DNA of 12,581 nt from Candidatus Dadabacteria bacterium. GTDB taxonomy: Bacteria > Desulfobacterota_D > UBA1144 > Nemesobacterales > Nemesobacteraceae. The notes under the pieces are model-generated. The model did not search any database, had not been told where the DNA came from, and was given only the letters and a program-made list of their open reading frames with translations. Of the stretch, positions 6,072 to 12,581 are shown piece after piece (the first letter of the stretch is position 1; each line of letters starts with the position of its first letter). The position numbers and the translations under genes are program-made. The stretch spans positions 4,097 to 16,677 of the forward strand of contig JAPOSJ010000009.1 in the NCBI GenBank assembly GCA_026709745.1, given 5' to 3'.

Positions 6072-7049
6072 TTATGTGCCGGTCATCATGTTATGGGAAA
6101 GCTCGACAACCTGTTTTTCAGCGTGATAGGAACTTCTCACAAGAGGTCCGGCCTCCACGTGCGGAATGCCTATTACCTTCTCCCCATAGTTTTTAAGAGA
6201 TTCAAATTCAACTGGGTGATAGTATTTTGATACAGGTATATGGTCAACAGTAGGCTGCAGGTACTGCCCTATGGTGACTATGTCGCAGCGGGCATTCCTT
6301 AGGTCCCGGAGAGTCTCGATGATTTCCTCATAGCTCTCACCCAGACCGACCATTATGCCTGATTTGGTGAGCATTGCTGAACTGTTTTTTTTGTCCGCCG
6401 CCATTGAAAGAAGCTCCAAGGATCTGTGGTAGACCGCCTGCGGTCTCACGTACCTTGTTCTTCCCGACTGGGTTTTCTGTGGCAGTGAATAGAGTCTCGC
6501 GACAGTTTCGATATTATGATTCAGAACATCGGGAGATGACTCTATCACCTTTTCAATCGCTTCTGTCTCCCCCTTGAAATCCGGGATCAGAACCTCAATT
6601 TTTACCCCCGGTGCCCTTTTCCTTACCTCTTCGACAGTCTGAGCGAATATACACGCGCTTTCATAGTTTCTGTCATCCCTGTTCACCGAAGTTATAACCA
6701 CATGGGTTACTCTGGCATTGTTTTTCTGAAGTTCTCCGACCGCTTTTGCCACCCTAGCAGGTTCTTCCCAGTCAAGTTCGCTGCCTTTTCCAGTCTTTAC
6801 ATGGCAGAAACCGCAGCTTCTCGTGCAGACATCTCCCAGAATCATAAAAGTAAGGGTGCCTGCCCCCCAGCACTCACCTATGTTGGGACACTTCGCCTCT
6901 TCACACACGGTGTGAAGGCCAAGTTCGCGTACCACATTTCTGAGCCTTACGTAATTCGGACCGCCCGGAATCTTTGCCTTTATCCAGCTGGGTTTCTTGC
7001 GGGTTTCTACTCCGCCGGCCGGTTGGGTCTCGGTAATGATAGATCTCAT
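6072..7049 (-). CDS. lipA: Lipoyl synthase
   Basis: Radical-SAM enzyme that inserts two sulfurs into octanoyl groups on the E2 and H proteins, completing lipoate on pyruvate and 2-oxoglutarate dehydrogenases and the glycine cleavage system. Both iron-sulfur sites are intact. The auxiliary-cluster cysteines are C49, C54 and C60 (CEEAKCPNIGEC), and the radical-SAM cysteines C75, C79 and C82 (CTRSCGFC). The C-terminal RSSYHA motif, whose Ser ligates the auxiliary cluster, is at about 305-310. Other family blocks: KPSWIKAKIPGG, VLNHNIETV, KSGIMVGLGE and GQYLQPT. Length (325 aa) is normal. The usual SVDRDDL reads SVNRDDR here, a small divergence. ATG 7049 overlaps the lapA-like stop (ATGA), so it is co-translated with that gene. 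No lipB is in the window. Confidence 0.95.
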   Translation of the reverse strand: MRSIITETQPAGGVETRKKPSWIKAKIPGGPNYVRLRNVVRELGLHTVCEEAKCPNIGECWGAGTLTFMILGDVCTRSCGFCHVKTGKGSELDWEEPARVAKAVGELQKNNARVTHVVITSVNRDDRNYESACIFAQTVEEVRKRAPGVKIEVLIPDFKGETEAIEKVIESSPDVLNHNIETVARLYSLPQKTQSGRTRYVRPQAVYHRSLELLSMAADKKNSSAMLTKSGIMVGLGESYEEIIETLRDLRNARCDIVTIGQYLQPTVDHIPVSKYYHPVEFESLKNYGEKVIGIPHVEAGPLVRSSYHAEKQVVELSHNMMTGT

Positions 7050-7411
7050 TTCGGCGCTCTGAACAGGTCACTCGATGAACTCTGCTCCTGGTAGCCAGCA
7101 GGCCTGTTCTGGAGAAGCTCAACCTCAAGTTTTCCGACTTTTTCCTCAAGGCTCTTTATGGTCTTCCTGCTCTGCTTCAGTTCTGACTTGCTGGAGTGGC
7201 TTCTGGAAAAACTAAGTAGAAAAAAAACAAACCCGCCCAGAAGAAACGAGACAGCTATTATCCCGGCGTTGTATACACCACTTGTGTATTTATAAGAGAA
7301 AAAACCAAACTCAATTTCGAATACTTTCTCAGCCACCTCAAAATTCTGAATAAAGAAAATAGCCAGAAAGCAGCATATGATCAGAAGAAAAAATCTTTTT
7401 ATATGTTTCAT
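7046..7411 (-). CDS. LapA-family (DUF1049) inner-membrane protein
   Basis: A 121-aa protein with the LapA layout: a basic start (MKHIKR), a first membrane helix (about 7-21, FFLLIICCFLAIFFI), the QNFE segment typical after it, a periplasmic stretch, a second helix (about 49-67, AGIIAVSFLLGGFVFFLLS), and a cytoplasmic coiled coil with a KSLEEKVGKLEVELLQN heptad-like run. In E. coli LapA works with LapB in controlling LPS synthesis through LpxC; a homologous role here is inference. No lapB follows. The start ATG shares a base with the stop of a small upstream ORF (TAATG), and its TGA overlaps the lipA start by 4 nt. Confidence 0.75.
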   Translation of the reverse strand: MKHIKRFFLLIICCFLAIFFIQNFEVAEKVFEIEFGFFSYKYTSGVYNAGIIAVSFLLGGFVFFLLSFSRSHSSKSELKQSRKTIKSLEEKVGKLEVELLQNRPAGYQEQSSSSDLFRAPK

Positions 7412-7632
7412 TAGCTATCTAAAAATGGTTTCCCGTCTGTCCTAATAACCCCTATATCACAGCTGCAGCATATCAGTTTTTCGGTAAAATGCCAGCCGGA
7501 ACCGAGGTAGTGCACTCCCGACATGTAACCAATTTGACAATTGCACACCACTTGAGAGACAAGCAACCCTCTGAGTGGATCCAGAGAAAATTCCGCCTGG
7601 CCGAACACTATAGTCACTCGCTGCCCAGCCAC
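7411..7632 (-). CDS. Small hypothetical ORF coupled to lapA (TAATG)
   Basis: A 73-codon frame from GTG 7632 to TAA 7411-7413, with the stop overlapping the lapA ATG by one base. The peptide has paired cysteines (VVCNCQIG and LICCSCDIG). It starts 33 bp after the RTX gene's stop, and an in-frame TGA at 7648-7650 blocks extension upstream. No Shine-Dalgarno is evident at the GTG. It may be a real small protein translated by coupling, or the displaced former tail of the RTX protein, which ends abruptly in another frame and is also cysteine-rich. Family not recognised. Confidence 0.3.
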   Translation of the reverse strand: MAGQRVTIVFGQAEFSLDPLRGLLVSQVVCNCQIGYMSGVHYLGSGWHFTEKLICCSCDIGVIRTDGKPFLDS

Positions 7633-7664
7633 CGTCCAGACAACAGGTCATCTGATAAAACCTG

Positions 7665-9230
7665 CTAATTTCCCCTGAATCTTCTGCTTCCATCAAGTAG
7701 CTGAAGAAGCGGACAGGCATTAAACGAATCAGCCTTAGGGGTAAACACTATGGTGTTATCAAGGGTCTCCACTCGCTCTTTAAGAGGCTTGTCGTTCACC
7801 AGGGCCAACTTTCCATGAGGAGTAAACCTGATCCATTGCTCTCTGTTCTTAAAACTTTCAGGAGGTGCAAGAACATCCGGCGGCCCTGGAAGCGGTGTTT
7901 CGGCGGGAAATACAGCTATAAGATCCTTGCTGCAATCCGCAGTCACCTTTGCGTCTCCGTAACGCGTACCCTCAGGATGATCAGGGCAGTAATTACACTC
8001 CTGCTCTTCTTCCTGCCGAAGTGGCATACCGCATTCGACCGTGGGCAATGTTTTGCCCGTTGAAGTTACCTTGCATCTCTCGCGCGGGGTATCGCAACTC
8101 GTGACATAGTAAGTGGGGCTAGGAGCATCTTCATCCGCAACATCAAAGCATTTTAAATGAACGTGCTCAAGTCCTCCATCATAATCCCTTATCCAGGCCC
8201 GACCCTGCCTTAGTCCCCGGAACGGACAAAACGCCGGCGGGGGAGGACAGGTTTCTTCAAGTCTATCCATCAATCCGGTGAGTATAATGAAAGTATCATC
8301 GCCAGCGCCACCGTAAATGAGATCTTCACTCCCCCAGCCTCCAAACATGTTTCTGTCTTCATCACCTATGATCAAATCCCTTCCGGGACCGCCGATAAAG
8401 CCCTCTAGACGAATTAAGGTATCACCCTCGGCATGTCCGCAGCGCTCAGGCATATCATCAGAAGCATTTACTATTACGCACGCAGCACCTGGGGGAGGAG
8501 GGGGGTTAACAGGAAAGTTGCGTTCTTCATAACATGTCTGGCAACTAGGCCCCTGGAAATTAGGTGGGTAAAAAGAAACCCTGTAGTCGGCAATATCAAC
8601 TTCAAAATCCGCCCCCCTATCGCCCCCGTCAAGCGTGTCAGCACCCAGAAGGCCGGTCAGGTAGTTATCCTCAGCGTCACCAGTCAGATGATCATTACCG
8701 TTAGAACCAATAATATCCTCAATGGTGCTTACCTTGTACTGCTGACCGTTTTCTTCCTTATATGTCATTTTAATCACATCCCCTTCCGCATGCCCGCCTT
8801 CCTCAGGTAAATCGTCAGAAAGATTAACTTTTACCCCCTCAGGTGAGGACATATAGTTCACAGTATCACCGTCATCGTCCCCCTCGCCGCCGTCAATAAA
8901 GTCAGCACCAGCACCGCCGTTTATGTTGTCGTTGCCCTGACCACCTAAAAGTGTATCATCGCCTCCAAGTCCTACGAGCCGATCGCTGCCAAGTCCTCCG
9001 TCAATAACATCATCCTCCTCGCTGCCGGTCAGCCTATCTGCACTTTCTGTACCTAATAAATTCATACCTTCTGTTGATTCCAAATCCTCCTGCGTATCGC
9101 TTCCGCAGGATACAACAATAAACATTACAGGTACAAAAATAAGCAGCACACCCGCAATATAAGTGATAAACGACTTAACAAGCTCTGATTCCTTAAGTGA
9201 AGCTAATCTAAAATTAGATATCTTTTTCAT
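7665..9230 (-). CDS. RTX-repeat calcium-binding lipoprotein with Cys-rich C-terminus
   Basis: A 521-aa predicted lipoprotein. A hydrophobic segment ending IVVSC (Cys42) follows a basic N-terminus, and the mature protein starts GSDTQEDLE. RTX nonapeptides (GGxGxDxLx), which fold into a calcium-bound beta-roll, occur at about 60-120, 174-203 and 280-313, for example GLGGDDTLLGGQGND. Between them a module is repeated: VNLSDDLPEEGGHAEGD (135-151) and VNASDDMPERCGHAEGD (254-270). From 230 on there are 14 cysteines in Pro-rich sequence, including CPPPPAFC and ECNYC, probably disulfide-bonded. No catalytic domain is recognised. I chose ATG 9230 because GGGAG lies 8 nt upstream; the longer reading would begin with TTG at 9245. 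The gene sits between sppA and lapA, with 187 bp before it and no clear promoter. A possible partner is the peroxidase, which has a matching leader. Confidence 0.82.
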   Translation of the reverse strand: MKKISNFRLASLKESELVKSFITYIAGVLLIFVPVMFIVVSCGSDTQEDLESTEGMNLLGTESADRLTGSEEDDVIDGGLGSDRLVGLGGDDTLLGGQGNDNINGGAGADFIDGGEGDDDGDTVNYMSSPEGVKVNLSDDLPEEGGHAEGDVIKMTYKEENGQQYKVSTIEDIIGSNGNDHLTGDAEDNYLTGLLGADTLDGGDRGADFEVDIADYRVSFYPPNFQGPSCQTCYEERNFPVNPPPPPGAACVIVNASDDMPERCGHAEGDTLIRLEGFIGGPGRDLIIGDEDRNMFGGWGSEDLIYGGAGDDTFIILTGLMDRLEETCPPPPAFCPFRGLRQGRAWIRDYDGGLEHVHLKCFDVADEDAPSPTYYVTSCDTPRERCKVTSTGKTLPTVECGMPLRQEEEQECNYCPDHPEGTRYGDAKVTADCSKDLIAVFPAETPLPGPPDVLAPPESFKNREQWIRFTPHGKLALVNDKPLKERVETLDNTIVFTPKADSFNACPLLQLLDGSRRFRGN

Positions 9231-9417
9231 CTTTCTGTCTCCCAAGTTTATACTTTCATAAGACGATGTAATTTAATTTTACACTAAAATCCATCATCTC
9301 TCCACCTGCAAACAAACGGGGACGTAAAATACTGGCCTAAGCGACGCATAAACCCGGAGCTTTCAGCATGCAGGGGAATATTCTAAGATGGCCCGGAGCA
9401 CCCGGGAAAAGCCGCTG

Positions 9418-10329
9418 TCAGTAAACCATGTCAGCTATGTAGTAAAGACCGAACCCGGTCTTTACAGGAGAGACAAGAGACATGCGCTCGGTCACAGTCT
9501 CTGGAAAAACGAAATCAAGAAGAGTCTTTTTCTTCATGGGATACTCCCTTATCCACGAATCCTCATCAAGACCTCCAAGTTCTCTCGCCTCGGCAATTGC
9601 AACCTCTAAGGTTCCTATCCCGTCAACCAGGCCGAGATCCCTGGCCTGGCTCCCGGTGAATATCCTCCCGTCAGAAAGCGAGTCCACTTTCTGCGGGGCA
9701 AGGCTCCTTGCTTGCGAAACCGTGTTTTTGAACTGGACGTGGACACTGTCTATAAGCGTCTGAAGGTAAACACGCTCAGCCTCGGGCATTTTTCGAAGCG
9801 GCGAGCCGAGATCCTTGAACTCTCCGCTCTTTATCACTTCAACCTCAAGCTTTGCCCACTTAAGCAGCTGCTCGTAACTTGCAAACTGTGCTATCACTCC
9901 GATACTCCCGGTTATGGTTCCCGGATTGGCGTAAATTGCAGAAGCCGCACAGGCAACATAGTAGCCTCCCGAAGCTGCAACAGTTCCCATGCTGGCTACA
10001 ACCGGCATAGTTTCCCCAAGTTTGCTTATTTCCTCATATATTTCCTGGGAAGTGGCAACCCCTCCCCCAGGGGAGTTTATCCTCACCACAACGGCCTTTA
10101 CCGAATCCGTCTCGCGTATTTTCCTTATGCTTTTGATATAGGGTTCGGAGTCGATTATTACTCCATCTATGTTTATCACGGCAAGGCCGTCTCCACCTGA
10201 GTGCTGCTCCTGACCGGACACAAGCATCCCTATTACCATGCCTGCAAAAGCGATAAGAAAAATTACCACAAGGGAAAGGAAAGTCTTCAGGAAGAAATTC
10301 AGGTCAAAAATTCTCACTTCACCACCCAT
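9418..10329 (-). CDS. sppA: Signal peptide peptidase SppA, 36K type
   Basis: Inner-membrane serine protease with a Ser-Lys dyad that degrades cleaved signal peptides. The 303-aa product has one N-terminal membrane anchor (about 13-38). It continues with the ClpP-like fold: VRINSPGGGV (82-91), TVAASGGYY with nucleophile Ser120, GTITGSIGVI (137-146), and SGEFKDLGSP with the general-base Lys172. This is the short single-domain form, as in Bacillus SppA, rather than the 67-kDa E. coli form. ATG 10329 shares a base with the rpsA stop (TGATG), so translation is coupled. A perfect 10-bp-arm hairpin lies within its last codons. Confidence 0.93.
   Translation of the reverse strand: MGGEVRIFDLNFFLKTFLSLVVIFLIAFAGMVIGMLVSGQEQHSGGDGLAVINIDGVIIDSEPYIKSIRKIRETDSVKAVVVRINSPGGGVATSQEIYEEISKLGETMPVVASMGTVAASGGYYVACAASAIYANPGTITGSIGVIAQFASYEQLLKWAKLEVEVIKSGEFKDLGSPLRKMPEAERVYLQTLIDSVHVQFKNTVSQARSLAPQKVDSLSDGRIFTGSQARDLGLVDGIGTLEVAIAEARELGGLDEDSWIREYPMKKKTLLDFVFPETVTERMSLVSPVKTGFGLYYIADMVY
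9442..9465. repeat. Perfect hairpin in the 3' end of sppA
   Basis: GTAAAGACCG (9442-9451), loop AACC, CGGTCTTTAC (9456-9465). All ten arm bases pair. It encodes VKTGFGLY of SppA and ends about 20 bp before the stop. No T-run follows. Possible roles are 3'-end protection or attenuation before the RTX gene; no role is proven. Confidence 0.6.
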
Positions 10330-12041
10330 CAGTCAAGGGCTTTAAGTTTTTCATTCAGGATGTCGCCGAGCTTGGAGGAACCCTGTTCCCGCTGGGAGGA
10401 TACGAAATTCTTCATGGTGTCTTTCTCCTGCTTTTTCTCAAGCCTCCTGCGGCTTAGATTCACCTGATGCTTAGGCTTGTTAAAACCCGTCACCAGGCCG
10501 CTTATCTCATCTCCCACCTTAATGGATTCTCGGCTGAGTTCTTCATCCTGAAATTCGCGGATCGCATAAAAACCCGTCACGTTATCTGCAAGCTCCACCG
10601 TGATTCCGTTATCGAGAATTTTTTCTATCTTCGAAGTGACAACAGTCTCGTTCACCTTGTAGTCCCGAAGCACCTTGTTCCAGGGATCCGGTGTAAGCTG
10701 CTTTATACCAAGACCGATTTTCCTCTGCCGCGGGATAACGTTGAGCACAACAAGGTCTATTTCCTTTCCGACATCCTCTGTGGAGAAAACCTCAAGGGGA
10801 TTTATCTCTCCATCCCACCTGAGATTCTCAGGACGCACAAGGCCCACCATATCCGGGGCTACCTCCACGAAGACCCCGAGTTCGGTGACGTTTCTCACAG
10901 TCCCCCTAACCTTGGTGTTAGGAGGATTGTTCCGCCTGAACTCATCCCAGGGGTTTTCCTGTATCTGTTTGAGGCTCAGTGAAATTCTTCTTTCCTTCGG
11001 CTTTACTCCCAGAACCGCGACCTCTATCTCAGTTCCGATCGAAACAACTTCACTTGGATGGCGGAAATTCTTTAACCACGAAAGCTCGCTTACATGCACA
11101 AGCCCCTCTATTCCCGGCTCAAGCTCTACGAACACACCGAATTCCGCCGCGAAAACCACCCTGCCCATCACTCTGCCGCCGACGTCATATCTTTGCTGCA
11201 CGGTTTCCCAGGGATCTTCGGTTGTCTGCTTCACGCCGAGCGTTATTTTTCCGTTTTCAATCTCAAGGCGAAGGATCTTGACCTGAATGTCCTCGCCTTC
11301 TTTTAGGATGTCTCCCGGGTGCCTAACTCTCCCCCAGGAAAGCTCGCCTATGGGAACAAAGCCCTCTACGCCACCTATGTCGACAAAAGCTCCAGGATCA
11401 ATTATTTTCACCACATTTCCGGAAACAATCTGTCCTTCTGCTATGCTCGCAAGGGTTTCCTTTTTCTTCTCCTCCCTCTCCTCTTCGAGAATTACTCTTC
11501 TCGACACCACTATTCCATTGTCGTTGTTCTGGATAATGCGGGTTTCGATCGTCTGCCCAACCATCTCGTCAAAATCCGCAACTGGCCGCAGGGCAACCTG
11601 GGAACCGGGAAGAAAAACCTTGAAGGGAGTATCTTCTCCTATATCGCAGTTAAAGCCGCCCTTTACCCTGTTTAGAATCTTTGTTGCAACAGATTTCCCA
11701 CTTTTGAATTTCTCCTCAATCGCCCTTTTTTCCCTGATCTGATCTGCTTTCTGCTTGGAAGCTCTTACTGTATTTGGATTCGGTCTTTCAACCAGCACCT
11801 CTATTTCCGAGCCTGCGGAGACTTCATATTCTCCGTCCTTGTTAAGAAACTGATTTATGGGAACTATGCATTCGAACTTGAACCCGAGGTCTATGAAAAC
11901 AGCGTCGGAATCAACTCTTATCACCCTGCCCTTAGCTATCTCCCCGTTCTCGGGCTCGCTCAAGCGCGATTCCATGCTTTCATCAAGCAACTCCTCAAAG
12001 CTTTTTTCATTCAAATCCTTAATATCATTATCCTGAGTCAT
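10329..12041 (-). CDS. rpsA: 30S ribosomal protein S1
   Basis: The 570-aa protein binds mRNA at the small ribosomal subunit and helps start translation on structured leaders. Six S1 (OB-fold) repeats are visible at about 34-95, 115-182, 201-270, 286-358, 374-446 and 462-532. The middle repeats carry the clearest signature, such as GAFVDIGGVEGFVPIGELSW and GVFVELEPGIEGLVHVSELS. Repeats 1 and 2 are more divergent, as usual for the ribosome-binding half. A Lys- and Glu-rich tail ends the protein. Upstream, AAGG occurs about 12 nt before ATG 12041. cmk lies 110 bp upstream, the classic cmk-rpsA pairing, and sppA overlaps downstream. No obvious strong promoter is seen in 12042-12151. Confidence 0.96.
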   Translation of the reverse strand: MTQDNDIKDLNEKSFEELLDESMESRLSEPENGEIAKGRVIRVDSDAVFIDLGFKFECIVPINQFLNKDGEYEVSAGSEIEVLVERPNPNTVRASKQKADQIREKRAIEEKFKSGKSVATKILNRVKGGFNCDIGEDTPFKVFLPGSQVALRPVADFDEMVGQTIETRIIQNNDNGIVVSRRVILEEEREEKKKETLASIAEGQIVSGNVVKIIDPGAFVDIGGVEGFVPIGELSWGRVRHPGDILKEGEDIQVKILRLEIENGKITLGVKQTTEDPWETVQQRYDVGGRVMGRVVFAAEFGVFVELEPGIEGLVHVSELSWLKNFRHPSEVVSIGTEIEVAVLGVKPKERRISLSLKQIQENPWDEFRRNNPPNTKVRGTVRNVTELGVFVEVAPDMVGLVRPENLRWDGEINPLEVFSTEDVGKEIDLVVLNVIPRQRKIGLGIKQLTPDPWNKVLRDYKVNETVVTSKIEKILDNGITVELADNVTGFYAIREFQDEELSRESIKVGDEISGLVTGFNKPKHQVNLSRRRLEKKQEKDTMKNFVSSQREQGSSKLGDILNEKLKALD

Positions 12042-12120
12042 TTTGTTTAGCCGCCTTCGCCATTCAGTCTTTTGATTAATACGTATATACGGGCAAGATT
12101 ACATGAAAACTGCCCAAAGT

Positions 12121-12147
12121 AAAAAAGGATACTCTGGAACAGGGTAT
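12121..12147 (-). terminator. Weak terminator-like hairpin after cmk
   Basis: Read on the minus strand, ATAC pairs with GTAT and CTG with CAG around a TTC loop, with one C-A mismatch, and the stem is followed by CC and six T. This is the form of an intrinsic terminator but with a short, imperfect stem, so it would at most attenuate cmk transcription into rpsA. Confidence 0.3.
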
Positions 12148-12151
12148 GTTT

Positions 12152-12581
12152 TCAACCGCCCCAGGAAGAAATGTCTTTTACGTGAAGCACTATGGAGGAG
12201 ACCACCTCTTCTGCGCTCATGGATGTCGTATCGATTATCAAGGCGTCAGAAGCCGGACGAAGGGGGCTGTTTGCGCGAAGGGTATCGCGACTGTCTCTCA
12301 GCAGAAGCTCACTTCTTACATCGGAAAGCGAAGCTTCACCGCGACCGCTTTGAAGCAGTCTTCTCCTGGCCCTCTCCTCTACCGTGGCATCAAGATAGAA
12401 CTTGCATCTCGCCCGGGGAAACACGTAGGTTCCCATGTCCCTTCCCTCGGCGACTATGCTCCCTACCTCCCCGATACTTCTCTGGATGCCCAGGAGAAAC
12501 TCTCTTACTTCGCCGAGGGCGGCGAGTTCATACGCAAGAGAGGATATAGACACCGTCATTAAAAGTTCTGATACATCGCGG
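12152..12581 (-). CDS. cmk: Cytidylate kinase, C-terminal part (5' end outside the window)
   Basis: CMP/dCMP kinase, transferring phosphate from ATP. Only the C-terminal 142 residues are present: the frame is open to the right edge, reading RDVSELL before the first internal ATG at 12559, so that ATG is not the start. The P-loop and most of the CMP-binding domain lie outside. Visible family blocks: VREFLLGIQRSIG, IVAEGRDMGTYVFPRA (nucleotide-monophosphate site and phosphate contacts), KFYLDATVEERARRR, RDSRDTLRANSPLRPASDA and IDTTSMSAEEVV. All are as expected for a functional enzyme. It leads the cmk-rpsA-sppA group. Confidence 0.93.
   Translation of the reverse strand, partial: RDVSELLMTVSISSLAYELAALGEVREFLLGIQRSIGEVGSIVAEGRDMGTYVFPRARCKFYLDATVEERARRRLLQSGRGEASLSDVRSELLLRDSRDTLRANSPLRPASDALIIDTTSMSAEEVVSSIVLHVKDISSWGG

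Noticed and set aside
7457..7720. 87-codon minus-strand ORF overlapping the RTX gene end
   Set aside because: Overlaps both the RTX tail and the 73-codon ORF. It does not couple to lapA and has no ribosome-binding site. A frameshift origin cannot be excluded but is not supported.
8880..9060. Repetitive DNA resembling a tandem or CRISPR-like array
   Set aside because: The periodicity is that of RTX nonapeptide codons, and the units are not conserved at DNA level as CRISPR repeats would be.
9712..10200. 162-codon plus-strand ORF opposite sppA
   Set aside because: Antisense to the catalytic core of SppA; no start signal and no recognisable domain.
10675..11286. 203-codon plus-strand ORF inside rpsA
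   Set aside because: Antisense shadow of a strongly conserved gene, with a Ser/Pro-rich low-complexity composition typical of such shadows.
12080..12089. CGTATATACG palindrome upstream of rpsA
   Set aside because: Only 10 bp in an AT-rich stretch and not placed against clear promoter boxes; too weak to call an operator.
12103..12562. Two overlapping plus-strand ORFs (148 and 138 codons) opposite cmk
   Set aside because: The minus strand carries clear cytidylate kinase motifs; the plus-strand frames show no family features.

Overview
The window looks like a chromosomal segment of a Gram-negative bacterium. On the minus strand (read right to left) lies a housekeeping block: cmk (cut by the right edge), rpsA, sppA, an RTX-repeat lipoprotein gene, a small ORF, lapA, lipA and a haem-peroxidase lipoprotein gene. 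The cmk-rpsA-sppA order, the LapA-family protein and the lipoprotein signals suit a deltaproteobacterium-like or related didermal lineage. That placement is inference from gene content; no rRNA or other phylogenetic marker was available. I see no tRNA, rRNA, CRISPR array or recognisable transposase.

Region 1 (about 1-4.1 kb) is accessory and noticeably more AT-rich than the right part. It begins with a DUF2971 protein on the plus strand, with a perfect 16-bp palindrome touching its ATG. After a 312-bp gap holding a good sigma70-type promoter comes a tightly overlapping plus-strand operon of three genes: a TIGR04255-family protein, a 165-aa protein with a GWDG...AEPDG..LEWY core, and a 131-aa protein with a CNPNHANI..WP core. 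The overlaps (8 nt and 4 nt) imply translational coupling and a joint function. None of the three has an established function; this cassette is the best candidate in the window for an undescribed system. Behind it, about 400 bp hold a decayed minus-strand gene for a small secreted protein. Next is an AT-rich, divergent pyrE-like phosphoribosyltransferase gene whose first 19 bp are duplicated in tandem just upstream of its start.

Region 2 (about 4.1-9.2 kb) mixes core genes (lipA, lapA) with two large secreted lipoproteins. One is an animal-type haem peroxidase that keeps the distal and proximal histidines but has lost one haem-ester Asp. The other is an RTX calcium-binding lipoprotein with a cysteine-rich C-terminal half. 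The two have near-identical leader architecture. They may act together at the envelope, which is inference: bacterial relatives often carry peroxidase and RTX modules on one polypeptide.

Region 3 (about 9.2-12.6 kb) is conventional: sppA (envelope protease), rpsA (six S1 domains) and the C-terminal two thirds of cmk. rpsA and sppA overlap by one base (TGATG). A weak terminator-like hairpin lies between cmk and rpsA.
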